A DNA stretch of 6,913 bases from Candidatus Nanoarchaeia archaeon (lineage in GTDB: Archaea > Nanoarchaeota > Nanoarchaeia > SCGC-AAA011-G17 > JAFCDX01). Location: contig JAQUND010000083.1 in NCBI GenBank assembly GCA_028717785.1, positions 1 to 6,913 on the forward strand, read 5' to 3'. The position numbers and the translations under genes were made by a program. Each line of letters opens with the position of its first letter. Position 1 is the stretch's first letter. Of the stretch, positions 1 to 6,002 are shown piece by piece. The notes beneath the pieces are model-generated. The model ran no database searches. It was given only the letters and a program-made list of their open reading frames with translations, and was not told the DNA's origin.

Positions 1-833
1 TTGTTGAAGAAAGAATGGTTGATTTTGGTCAAGAATGGCGTGAGTTCGAAGATAAATCAAATTCTAGAAGAAGAGCAGGTCAAGCTTTAACTTATACAAA
101 ATATGATCGTGGTTTAGGTACTAGCATTGGACAAACAGGGGATATTTATCAATTAGATACTAAAGATAGAAATAAATATTTTAGATTAAGAAAATGGCAA
201 TATCGTGTATCAACAGCTATTGAAAGAAATTTAAAATTAGCTTTAGCTGAATTGAAAAGAGTTTCTTCATTTTTAAAACTTCCAAAATCTGTTGATGAGG
301 AAGCAGCAAGACTTTATACTATGGCAGTTCAACGTGGCTTAGTACGTGGAAGATCTATGGAATCAGTTGTTGCAGGTGCATTATATGCTTCTTGTAGAAG
401 AAATGAAGTACCAAGAACACTAGATGAATTATCTGAAGCTTCTGGAATTGAAAAGAAAGAAGTTGGTAGAACTTATAGATTTATAACAAGAGAATTAGGA
501 ATTAGAATTTTACCTTCAGATCCAGTTGATTACTTACCAAGATTCGTTTCTGCTTTAAAATTAAATGCAAATACTCAATCAAGAGCAGTTGAATTATTAC
601 AAAAAGCAACTAAAGCTGAATTAACTTCTGGTCGTGGACCTACAGGAATTGCAGCTGCTGCTTTATACGTTGCTGCTTTATTAAATAATGAAAAAAGAAC
701 ACAAAGAGAAGTAGCAGATGTTGCTGGTGTAACTGAAGTTACAATAAGAAATCGTTACAAGGAATTATTAAAAGAATTAAAATTAAAAGATAAATTAAAA
801 GAGAAAAAAATTAAAGACGAAGAATTAGAATAA
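1..833 (+). CDS. tfb: Transcription initiation factor B (TFB/TFIIB), 5' end outside the window
   Basis: TFB bridges TBP bound at the TATA box to RNA polymerase and sets the start site in archaeal transcription. The reading frame is open from base 3 (V-E-E-R before the Met at 15), so the Met at 15 is internal; the N-terminal zinc ribbon, with its Cys residues, lies off the left edge. Numbering from that Met: VDFGQEWREF (2-11) is the conserved stretch after the zinc ribbon; residues 20-45 (AGQALTYTKYDRGLGTSIG) are the B-reader/B-linker; cyclin repeat 1 spans about 72-160 (with SVVAGALYASCRR) and repeat 2 about 170-255. Repeat 2 contains the helix-turn-helix TQREVADVAGVTEVTIRNRY that contacts the BRE. 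The C-terminus ends in a Lys/Glu-rich tail. Both repeats look complete. A small unknown ORF follows after 18 bases. Confidence 0.96.
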   Translation, partial: VEERMVDFGQEWREFEDKSNSRRRAGQALTYTKYDRGLGTSIGQTGDIYQLDTKDRNKYFRLRKWQYRVSTAIERNLKLALAELKRVSSFLKLPKSVDEEAARLYTMAVQRGLVRGRSMESVVAGALYASCRRNEVPRTLDELSEASGIEKKEVGRTYRFITRELGIRILPSDPVDYLPRFVSALKLNANTQSRAVELLQKATKAELTSGRGPTGIAAAALYVAALLNNEKRTQREVADVAGVTEVTIRNRYKELLKELKLKDKLKEKKIKDEELE

Positions 834-851
834 ATTTTTGGGGTTATTAAA

Positions 852-1043
852 ATGGCAAAAGATGAATTTGATTATACTTCCATTGGAGAAGATGAAACTC
901 CTGATTGTTTTGAATTAATGGATAGAGGTTCTGCTTTAAATTTAAAGTATTTATATGATAATCGTTATAAGTTACAAACAAATTGTAGAGATGGAATTAA
1001 TCCTAGATCTTTAAAATTTGTTAAAAAGATTCTATCTGAATAA
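852..1043 (+). CDS. Small hypothetical protein, 63 aa
   Basis: I do not recognise this protein. It starts 18 bases after the tfb stop on the same strand, so it is probably co-transcribed with tfb. A GGGG run (840-843) lies 8 bases before the ATG but is a poor match to a Shine-Dalgarno. The N-terminal third is acidic (DEFDYTSIGEDETPDCFE), and the C-terminal third is basic and probably helical (INPRSLKFVKKILSE). There are two Cys residues (19 and 45), no signal peptide and no membrane segment. Codon choice matches the neighbours (AGA for Arg, TTA for Leu). It ends 10 bases from the convergent RNase Z stop. The reality of the gene is supported by its position, start and codon use, not by homology. 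Confidence 0.6.
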   Translation: MAKDEFDYTSIGEDETPDCFELMDRGSALNLKYLYDNRYKLQTNCRDGINPRSLKFVKKILSE

Positions 1044-1069
1044 ATTAATTTTGTTAAATTTCTATTTTT
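1044..1069. terminator. T-rich convergent junction, possible terminator for the tfb operon
   Basis: The tfb-side operon and rnz converge with only 10 bases between their stop codons. On the plus strand there are short T-tracts at 1049-1052 and 1065-1069, the second inside the 3' end of rnz. Archaeal polymerase stops at such U-tracts without needing a hairpin. The tracts are short in a very AT-rich region, so this is weak evidence. Confidence 0.3.
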
Positions 1070-1941
1070 GTAAAATCTTCAGCACAAATTGTATTTTTAA
1101 AAACAGATTTAGCTTCCTTTAGAATATTACTTTCATCTTTATATCTTTGAGAAAAATGTGTTAAAACTAATTTTTTAGCTTTAGATTTTTTTGCTATTTC
1201 AGCAGCTTGTTTTCCAGTTAAGTGTTTATATTCTTCAGCTTTATCTTCTAAACTATTATCAAATGTAGCTTCACTTACAACTAAATCTTTTTTATCTGCA
1301 ATTTTATAACAATTTTTTGTTAATTTTGTATCTAAAATAAATCCTATTTTTTTACCTTCAACAATTTTAGTTGCTTTTTTAACATCTATTTTTTGTTTAT
1401 TCCATACTATAGATTTTCCATTTTGCAAATCTTTAATTATTGGATGTTGTTTTAGTCCAAATTTTTTTAAATAATTTAAATTAATTTTTCTTCTATCTTT
1501 TTCTATAAATTCAAAACCATAACATATTCCAAAATGATCTAATTTATAAGCTTTAATTAAGAATTCTTTAGTATCTAATATAATTCCTTCATTAATTTCT
1601 ATTATTTTATATTTTAATTTTTTAAAAACTCCAAGTTTAAATAAAAAACTAAAAAATTGTTTTAATCCTTTTGGACCATAAATTTCAATGGTTCCACTAT
1701 AATTATTTACTTCTAAATTTTGCATTAATCCTGGAAGTCCAAAAATATGATCTCCATGCATATGACTAATTAAAATTCTTGTTAGTTTAGTTGGTTTTAA
1801 ATCTACTAATCTAAATTGTCTTTGAGTTCCTTCTCCACAATCAATTAAAATATTTTCATTTTTATAATTAAGTAAAATAGCAGACAAATTTCTTTCCTTT
1901 GTTGGCTGCATTGCAGAAGTTCCTAAAAATGTTAATTCCAT
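1054..1941 (-). CDS. rnz: Ribonuclease Z, tRNA 3'-processing endonuclease
   Basis: RNase Z cuts the 3' trailer from tRNA precursors so that CCA can be added. The 295-residue length is typical of the short (RNase Z-S/ElaC) form. It opens with the metallo-beta-lactamase strand MELTFLGTSA and has IDCGEGTQRQ (33-42). The metal-binding signature is SHMHGDHIFGLPG, with H60, H62, D64 and H65. Further ligands are probably H136 (LDHFGICYGF), D204 (FILDTK) and H262 (LTHFSQRY). The HLTGKQAAEIA motif (H240) and the EATF motif (E224) are also present. The Lys-rich region around 155-190, with GLKQHPIIKDLQNGKS, matches the part that leads to the substrate-binding arm. It diverges from endA; the tRNA at the right edge encodes no CCA, consistent with this route. 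The start is fixed by the TATA box 28-30 bases upstream and by alignment of the first strand. Confidence 0.96.
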   Translation of the reverse strand: MELTFLGTSAMQPTKERNLSAILLNYKNENILIDCGEGTQRQFRLVDLKPTKLTRILISHMHGDHIFGLPGLMQNLEVNNYSGTIEIYGPKGLKQFFSFLFKLGVFKKLKYKIIEINEGIILDTKEFLIKAYKLDHFGICYGFEFIEKDRRKINLNYLKKFGLKQHPIIKDLQNGKSIVWNKQKIDVKKATKIVEGKKIGFILDTKLTKNCYKIADKKDLVVSEATFDNSLEDKAEEYKHLTGKQAAEIAKKSKAKKLVLTHFSQRYKDESNILKEAKSVFKNTICAEDFTKIEI

Positions 1942-1961
1942 TATATATGTTCTACATTATA

Positions 1962-1982
1962 CATATAAAAACCTTTTTATAC
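1962..1982. promoter_or_regulatory. Symmetrical divergent promoter of rnz and endA
   Basis: Positions 1964-1981 read TATAAAAACCTTTTTATA, two perfectly complementary 8-base arms around a CC centre. Read on the plus strand, TTTTTATA (1974-1981) lies 28 bases before the ATG at 2002. Read on the minus strand, TTTTTATATG (1971 down to 1962) lies 30 bases before the rnz ATG at 1941. Both spacings suit a TATA box giving a leaderless transcript. In each direction the A-rich half of the other arm sits where a purine-rich BRE would be expected. Confidence 0.75.
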
Positions 1983-2001
1983 TATGATTCTAAATAATAC
2001 T

Positions 2002-2574
2002 ATGGCTAAGAAAAAACAAGAAGAAGTTATTGAAACTAATGAAGAAAAAGTAGAAGCATTTGATTCTCATATAATTTCAAGAAATGTTATTGCAGAATCT
2101 AATGATGCTAATAGAGATTTATATGATAAGTCAAGATTCGGAGAACCATTAGAAAAGAATAAATTTCAATATGCTTTAATTGAAGCATTATTTTTATTAG
2201 AAAAAGAAAGAATTAATGTTTATGAAGGAAAAAAATTACTAAATTTTGATAAATTTTTAAAATTCTGTTGTAAATTAGATAAAACTTTTTGGATAAAATA
2301 TTGTGTTTATAAAGATTTAAGAAAACGTGGTTATATTGTTAAAACAGCTTTAAAATTTGGAGCTGATTTTAGAGTTTATGATAGAGGTGTTAAACCTGGA
2401 GATGATCACGCTAAATGGATTGTTTATCCTGTTCATGAAACAGAAAGTTTTAGTTGGCATGAATTTGCAGCTAAAAATAGAGTAGCCCATTCAACAAGAA
2501 AGAGTTTAATGATAGCAATTGTAGATGAAGAAGGAGACGTTACTTACTACAACTGTTTATGGACACGTCCGTAA
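2002..2574 (+). CDS. endA: tRNA-intron splicing endonuclease EndA (homomultimeric type)
   Basis: EndA cuts introns from tRNA, rRNA and a few mRNA precursors at bulge-helix-bulge (BHB) structures; a ligase (RtcB, not in this window) joins the exons. With the start at 2002 the protein has 190 residues, the size of the single-catalytic-domain archaeal subunit rather than the roughly double-length fused forms. The catalytic triad is visible: Y126 in FRVYDRG, H136 in GDDHAKWIVYPVHE and K167 in STRKSLMIAIVD. The C-terminus YYNCLWTRP carries the conserved Trp-x-Arg-Pro end. Residues 50-120 form the N-terminal domain. I chose ATG 2002 (MAKKKQEEV) over the in-frame ATG 1984 because the TATA box at 1974-1981 would put the transcript start near 2002; a start at 1984 would be upstream of it. 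Whether the enzyme is a homotetramer cannot be read from one gene. Confidence 0.95.
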   Translation: MAKKKQEEVIETNEEKVEAFDSHIISRNVIAESNDANRDLYDKSRFGEPLEKNKFQYALIEALFLLEKERINVYEGKKLLNFDKFLKFCCKLDKTFWIKYCVYKDLRKRGYIVKTALKFGADFRVYDRGVKPGDDHAKWIVYPVHETESFSWHEFAAKNRVAHSTRKSLMIAIVDEEGDVTYYNCLWTRP

Positions 2575-2592
2575 ATTATATATTAATTAGTA

Positions 2593-2609
2593 TAGAAAAA
2601 TTTATTCTA
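2593..2609. terminator. Short inverted repeat between convergent genes, possible bidirectional terminator
   Basis: TAGAA (2593-2597) and TTCTA (2605-2609) can pair around a 7-base AT loop. The repeat lies between the endA stop (2574) and the end of the convergent gene, whose TAG stop forms one arm. A 5-bp AT-rich stem is weak, so this call rests mainly on position. Confidence 0.3.
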
Positions 2610-2918
2610 ATTTATTATATGTTTTTTTGTATAATACCTTATAATACTTCTTCTTTGTTCAATTAAATCTCTTATTATTTCAGCTTGTTCAGCATCTGAA
2701 TTGGTTATAGGGTTATTTGAACCTTCTAATGTGGATAAATGTAATGTTTCTAAAAGAGTTTCTTCTAATTTATTAATTTCATCCCTAACTTTAGAAGTTG
2801 TAATTTTAATTCTTCTTGTTCCATTTCTAATACTATAATGATCTAAATTACAATAATCTTTTTTTCCAATTTTAATTTTTAAATTTTCTTCAAAATATAA
2901 ACCATATTTATTTGTCAT
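2607..2918 (-). CDS. Hypothetical protein, 103 aa
   Basis: I do not recognise this protein. It is supported by a good promoter: the box TTTATAAAT on the minus strand (2946 to 2938) starts 28 bases before the ATG, the same spacing as its neighbours, which implies a leaderless mRNA. The N-terminal 40 residues are probably short beta strands (KYGLYFEENLKIKIGKKDY). Two helical segments follow, about 42-60 (SKVRDEINKLEETLLETLH) and 76-98 (AEQAEIIRDLIEQRRSIIR), which could pair as a coiled coil. There is no Cys pair, signal peptide or membrane segment. It is a single-gene transcript, convergent with endA and divergent from the winged-helix gene. Codon use matches the window, so it does not look recently acquired. 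Confidence 0.65.
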   Translation of the reverse strand: MTNKYGLYFEENLKIKIGKKDYCNLDHYSIRNGTRRIKITTSKVRDEINKLEETLLETLHLSTLEGSNNPITNSDAEQAEIIRDLIEQRRSIIRYYTKKHIIN

Positions 2919-2937
2919 ATTATTTTATAAATTTATT

Positions 2938-2946
2938 ATTTATAAA
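2938..2946 (-). promoter_or_regulatory. TATA box of the 103-aa minus-strand gene
   Basis: The minus-strand sequence is TTTATAAAT, preceded by an A/G-rich stretch (GAAAAG) in BRE position. Its centre is about 24 bases from the start codon, predicting a leaderless transcript. Confidence 0.55.
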
Positions 2947-3015
2947 CTTTTCTATATGTTACTATTTTTAAGTAATATTTCAATATAAAACATATTCAAA
3001 AAAGTATAGAAAACT

Positions 3016-3023
3016 ACTTATAT
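3016..3023 (+). promoter_or_regulatory. TATA box of the winged-helix/nucleotidase/methyltransferase operon
   Basis: The sequence is ACTTATAT, centred about 25 bases before the ATG at 3045, with the A-rich TAGAAAACT just upstream where a BRE is expected. An 11-base direct repeat (ATAGAAAACTA, 3006-3016 and 3035-3045) flanks the box. No Shine-Dalgarno precedes the ATG, consistent with a leaderless mRNA. Confidence 0.55.
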
Positions 3024-3044
3024 CTAAACTTTTAATAGAAAACT

Positions 3045-4061
3045 ATGATAGATAAGCCAAAAATTGATTTTAAACCCAGAGTATTAGAATTTGTTAATAG
3101 AAATGGTCCTTGTTTACCTGTTCAAATATCAAAGATTATAGATAGAGAAATTTATGTTTCTTCAGCAGTTTTATCCGAATTAGTTAATGCTAAAAGAGTA
3201 TTTGTAAGTGCAGCAAAAGTTGGTGGTTCTCCATTATATTATGTTTCAGGTCAAGAATACAAATTAGCTCAAATGTTATATCCTCATTTAAAGGATAAAG
3301 AAAAAGAAGCATTTGAATTACTTAAAAGAAATTTAGTTTTAAAAGATTCTAATCAAGAACCAGCTATAAGAGTTGCATTAAGAGTTTTAAGAGATTTTGC
3401 AGTTCAAATAGAAGTAAAAGAAACTGCAGATAAATCTGAAATTTATTGGAAATGGTATGTTCTTCCAGATGAAGAAGCTAAAACTAAAATAATTTCTATG
3501 ATGGGAAAGAGAGTAGAACCAAAAATAGAAATTAAAGAAGAGCCAATAAAAGAAGAAATTAAAGAAATTGTAAAAGAAGTTGAACGTAGAGAAGAAATTA
3601 AACCTATTAAAGAACATATAAAAGAAGAACCTAAGGAAGAAGTTAAACATATAGAACATCATGTTAAAAAAGAAGAAATAGAAGAACCAAAAGAATCAAT
3701 TATTCAAAAAATAAAATCAAAGATAACTAGAAAACCAAAAGGTAAGGATAATTTTGAAGAAAGAGTATATGAATATTTACAAAAAAATGAAATTAAAGTA
3801 ATTAGTTCAGAAATAGTTAAGAAAAATAAAGAAATTAATATGGTTATAAAATTGCCTTCTGCAATTGGAGATTTAAACATGTATTTAAAGGCCATGAATA
3901 AAGCAAAATTATCTAATACTGATTTATTAATGACCAATACCGAGGCTCAACAGAAACATTTAAGTGCTTTACTTTTGTCCACTGGAGACCCAGGGAAGAA
4001 AATAGAGGAATTTGCAGAAAAGAAGTTGAGTAATAGAATAATAATAAAGTCATTAAAATGA
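3045..4061 (+). CDS. Winged-helix protein with Lys/Glu-rich linker and C-terminal alpha/beta domain
   Basis: This 338-residue protein has three visible parts. Residues 8-70 look like a winged helix: a first helix (RVLEFVNRNGPCLPVQISKII), a recognition-type helix (SSAVLSELVNAKRV) and a beta wing (FVSAAKVGGSPLYYV), suggesting DNA or RNA binding. Residues 71-150 are a helical extension. Residues 155-235 are a low-complexity linker rich in K, E, I and P (IKEEPIKEEIKE and similar), probably extended or coiled coil. Residues 236-338 are an alpha/beta domain beginning NFEERVYEYLQKNEIKVIS and holding MYLKAMNKAKLSNTDLLM and LSALLLSTGDPG. Its pattern faintly recalls a PD-(D/E)XK nuclease fold without a clear full active site. 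No family name can be given with confidence. The TGA stop overlaps the next start (ATGA), so the genes are co-transcribed and probably translationally coupled. Confidence 0.85.
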   Translation: MIDKPKIDFKPRVLEFVNRNGPCLPVQISKIIDREIYVSSAVLSELVNAKRVFVSAAKVGGSPLYYVSGQEYKLAQMLYPHLKDKEKEAFELLKRNLVLKDSNQEPAIRVALRVLRDFAVQIEVKETADKSEIYWKWYVLPDEEAKTKIISMMGKRVEPKIEIKEEPIKEEIKEIVKEVERREEIKPIKEHIKEEPKEEVKHIEHHVKKEEIEEPKESIIQKIKSKITRKPKGKDNFEERVYEYLQKNEIKVISSEIVKKNKEINMVIKLPSAIGDLNMYLKAMNKAKLSNTDLLMTNTEAQQKHLSALLLSTGDPGKKIEEFAEKKLSNRIIIKSLK

Positions 4062-4597
4062 AAAGAATCGGTATTGATTTAGATGAAGTTGTTTTAGAAT
4101 TTGTTAGATCTTTTATTAAATTTTATAATAAACAGAATAATGCTCATGTTCAATATGAAGATATAAAAACTTATCATTTTTGGGAACATGGAGTAGGAAA
4201 AAATAGAGAAGACTCAATAAGATTAGTAGATAATTTTTATAATACTAAATTATATGATCGTTTACCTTTTGTTAAAGGTGCAAAAAAATCTATAAATATT
4301 TTAAATCAAGATAAAATTTTATACATAATTACTTCAAAACCTACAAGACATATATATAAAACAGAGAAACTTATTAAAAATAATCTTCCACAAATGGATA
4401 TTTATTATTCTAGTGATTTTCATGGTGGATCATCACTAACTAAAGCGCAAATTGCTAGTTATTTAAGTTTAGATGCAATGATAGAAGATAATCAAAATTA
4501 TGCTTTACAATGTTTAGAAGCAGGAATCAGAACTTTATTATTGGATAAACCTTGGAATCAAGGAGCAGATCCTAGAATTGAAAGGGTTTATAATTGA
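4058..4597 (+). CDS. HAD-superfamily 5'-nucleotidase (5'(3')-deoxyribonucleotidase-like)
   Basis: This is probably a cytosolic phosphatase acting on nucleoside or deoxynucleoside monophosphates. All four HAD motifs are visible in 179 residues: I, GIDLDEVV, with the nucleophile D7 and general acid D9; II, IITSKP, with T92/S93; III, K129 in LTKAQIA; IV, MIEDN, with E143 and D144. The region between motifs I and II holds the small helical cap typical of the NT5C group. The C-terminal LLLDKPWNQ is also characteristic of that group (consensus near PWN). The length fits the bacterial/archaeal NT5C-like family. It starts inside the previous stop codon (ATGA overlap) with no Shine-Dalgarno of its own, so translation probably depends on the upstream gene. 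The link to the winged-helix and methyltransferase neighbours is unclear. The exact substrate cannot be read from sequence. Confidence 0.85.
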   Translation: MKRIGIDLDEVVLEFVRSFIKFYNKQNNAHVQYEDIKTYHFWEHGVGKNREDSIRLVDNFYNTKLYDRLPFVKGAKKSINILNQDKILYIITSKPTRHIYKTEKLIKNNLPQMDIYYSSDFHGGSSLTKAQIASYLSLDAMIEDNQNYALQCLEAGIRTLLLDKPWNQGADPRIERVYN

Positions 4598-4619
4598 AAG
4601 ATATATTAAAAAAATTAAG

Positions 4620-5756
4620 ATGAACTATTTATTTGTGCTTGGAAGAGATCCAGAATTATCATTACTGGAATTAGAATGTTATTTTGAAGCAAGAAATATT
4701 GAATATAAATTTATAGAATATACAAGAGAAATAGCTGTTTTATCCTTGCCTAAATTAGATTTTAATAAAATTATGAAAGATTTAGGTGGAACTATTAAAA
4801 TCGCTGAAATATTTTCTGATTCTGGAAATTTAAGTGAAACAGAATATGAATTAAATAAATTACAAATAAATCCAGATAAAAAAATGGATTATTGTATCTC
4901 AGAATATAATTCAGAATTAAAGGATTTCATAAAAGATTTAATTAAATCAAGATTAAAAAAAGAAAGAGTAAAAGCAGTTTACAGACAACCAAAAAGAAAA
5001 ACAGATCGATTCTTAACACCTTCAGAATTAGTTCATAAAAAAATAATAGAAAATGGATTAGATATAGTTATTTATAAAAATTATATTGCAAGAACAATTG
5101 CTTTATTTAATCCTTTTGAAATTGAAGAAAGAGATATGGAAAGACCTAAAAAAGATTTTTTAAAAACAACATCATTAAGATTAGCAAAAATTTTAATTAA
5201 TTTATCTTATGCTAAAGATGGAAACACCTTACTAGATCCATTTTCTGGAACTGGAACAATATTACAAGAAGCATTACTAAAAAATATGAATGTTATAGGA
5301 ATTGATTTAGATAAAAAATCAGTTGATTATACTTATGAAAATTTAGATTGGTTAAAAAGAGAATATAATGTCAAAGGTACTGCAAATGTTTACAATGGAG
5401 ATTCTAGATTTTTAACTAAAGTTGTAAAAACAAAAATAGATGCAGTTGTATCTGAACCATTTATGGGTCCATTTTTAAAAAGACAACCATCAAGACAAGA
5501 AGCAATGTCAATTTTAAACAGTTTAAAATTATTATATCAAGATTTCTTAAATGAAATAACTTTAGTATTAAAAAAGAACGGAAAAATTGTATTAATTATG
5601 CCTGGTTTTGAAGATTTCCATATAGATCCTACAACTTTAGCTGATTTAAGAGTTTATCAGCCAAGAATTGATATAAAATTACCAATTCCATATATCCTTA
5701 AAAATAGCCATTTAAAGCGTTATATTTACGTTTTAGAGCTAAATAGTAAGGTTTAA
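4620..5756 (+). CDS. TRM11/Trm-G10-like RNA (guanine-N2) methyltransferase with THUMP-like N-terminus
   Basis: The protein is probably an S-adenosylmethionine-dependent RNA methyltransferase of the group that modifies G10 of tRNA. With the start at 4620 it has 378 residues. MNYLFVLGRDPELSLLELE is the usual start of archaeal members; the upstream in-frame TTG at 4578 would overlap the nucleotidase gene. Residues about 1-170 form the THUMP-like RNA-binding half, ending in the family stretch RDMERPKKDF with a helix SLRLAKILINLS (185-196). The Rossmann methyltransferase half holds motif I, LLDPFSGTGTILQEAL (204-219), the acidic SAM ribose-binding end of strand 2 (IGIDLD, 226-231), NGD (259-261) and motif IV VVSEPFMGP (276-284). 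Motif IV reads SEPF instead of the usual DPPY. No Shine-Dalgarno is present. It is third in the operon, 22 bases after the nucleotidase gene. Confidence 0.85.
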   Translation: MNYLFVLGRDPELSLLELECYFEARNIEYKFIEYTREIAVLSLPKLDFNKIMKDLGGTIKIAEIFSDSGNLSETEYELNKLQINPDKKMDYCISEYNSELKDFIKDLIKSRLKKERVKAVYRQPKRKTDRFLTPSELVHKKIIENGLDIVIYKNYIARTIALFNPFEIEERDMERPKKDFLKTTSLRLAKILINLSYAKDGNTLLDPFSGTGTILQEALLKNMNVIGIDLDKKSVDYTYENLDWLKREYNVKGTANVYNGDSRFLTKVVKTKIDAVVSEPFMGPFLKRQPSRQEAMSILNSLKLLYQDFLNEITLVLKKNGKIVLIMPGFEDFHIDPTTLADLRVYQPRIDIKLPIPYILKNSHLKRYIYVLELNSKV

Positions 5757-5760
5757 ATAG
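5751..5760 (+). promoter_or_regulatory. TATA box of the S17e-alba operon
   Basis: The core TTTAAATA (5752-5759) begins 29 bases before the S17e ATG and overlaps the stop codon of the methyltransferase gene. A purine-rich AGTAAGG lies directly upstream as a BRE. The spacing predicts transcription starting at or within a base or two of the ATG. Confidence 0.6.
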
Positions 5761-5761
5761 A

Positions 5762-5768
5762 TTTTTTT
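5762..5768 (+). terminator. T7 tract, likely terminator of the methyltransferase operon
   Basis: Seven consecutive T lie just after the methyltransferase stop codon and before the predicted S17e transcript start, where an archaeal U-tract terminator would be expected. The tract also sits between the S17e TATA box and start, so termination and initiation elements interleave within 30 bases. Confidence 0.45.
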
Positions 5769-5780
5769 CCTGGTTTTAGT

Positions 5781-5987
5781 ATGGGAAGAATAAGAACCTC
5801 AAAAATCAAGAGTGTTACAGGAGACTTAATAGAAGCAAATAAGAATAAATTTAAGTCTAATTTTGAACATAATAAGAAAGTTCTAGCAGATGTAGCTGAT
5901 ATACCATCTAAACATTTAAGAAATGTTATTGCGGGATATATTACTAAATTATTAAACCAAGAAAAAGAATCAAAATCTCTTAAATAA
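5781..5987 (+). CDS. rps17e: 30S ribosomal protein S17e (eS17)
   Basis: A small-subunit ribosomal protein found only in archaea and eukaryotes. The 68-residue sequence shows the family landmarks: N-terminal MGRIRTSKIK, the middle FKSNFEHNKKVLADVADIPS with the conserved DF/NFE-x-NK pattern, and the signature IPSKHLRNVIAGYITKLL (41-58). The length is normal for archaeal S17e, which lacks the eukaryotic C-terminal extension. It is the first gene of an operon with alba, 15 bases apart. The start is fixed both by homology and by the TATA box about 25 bases upstream; there is no Shine-Dalgarno, so it is probably translated from a leaderless mRNA. Confidence 0.96.
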   Translation: MGRIRTSKIKSVTGDLIEANKNKFKSNFEHNKKVLADVADIPSKHLRNVIAGYITKLLNQEKESKSLK

Positions 5988-5991
5988 ATTC

Positions 5992-5997
5992 GGAGGG
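5992..5997 (+). promoter_or_regulatory. Strong Shine-Dalgarno of alba
   Basis: GGAGGG lies 5-6 bases before the ATG at 6003 and is complementary to the CCUCC end of 16S rRNA. It is the best ribosome-binding site in the window and marks the true alba start far upstream of the ATG at 6095, which has none. Confidence 0.85.
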
Positions 5998-6002
5998 CTA
6001 AC

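Noticed and set aside
1984..2001. Upstream in-frame start of EndA at 1984
   Set aside because: It lies only 10 bases after the TATA box, upstream of the expected transcript start; MAKKKQEEV at 2002 has the standard 28-base spacing.
3387..3937. Two open frames on the minus strand (3387-3662 and 3704-3937)
   Set aside because: They are antisense shadows of the AT-rich winged-helix gene: Phe/Tyr-rich runs mirror its Lys/Glu linker and no promoter fits.
4578..4619. TTG start for the methyltransferase
   Set aside because: It would overlap the nucleotidase end and adds 14 basic residues before the family-typical MNYLFVLGRDPELS; ATG 4620 fits better.
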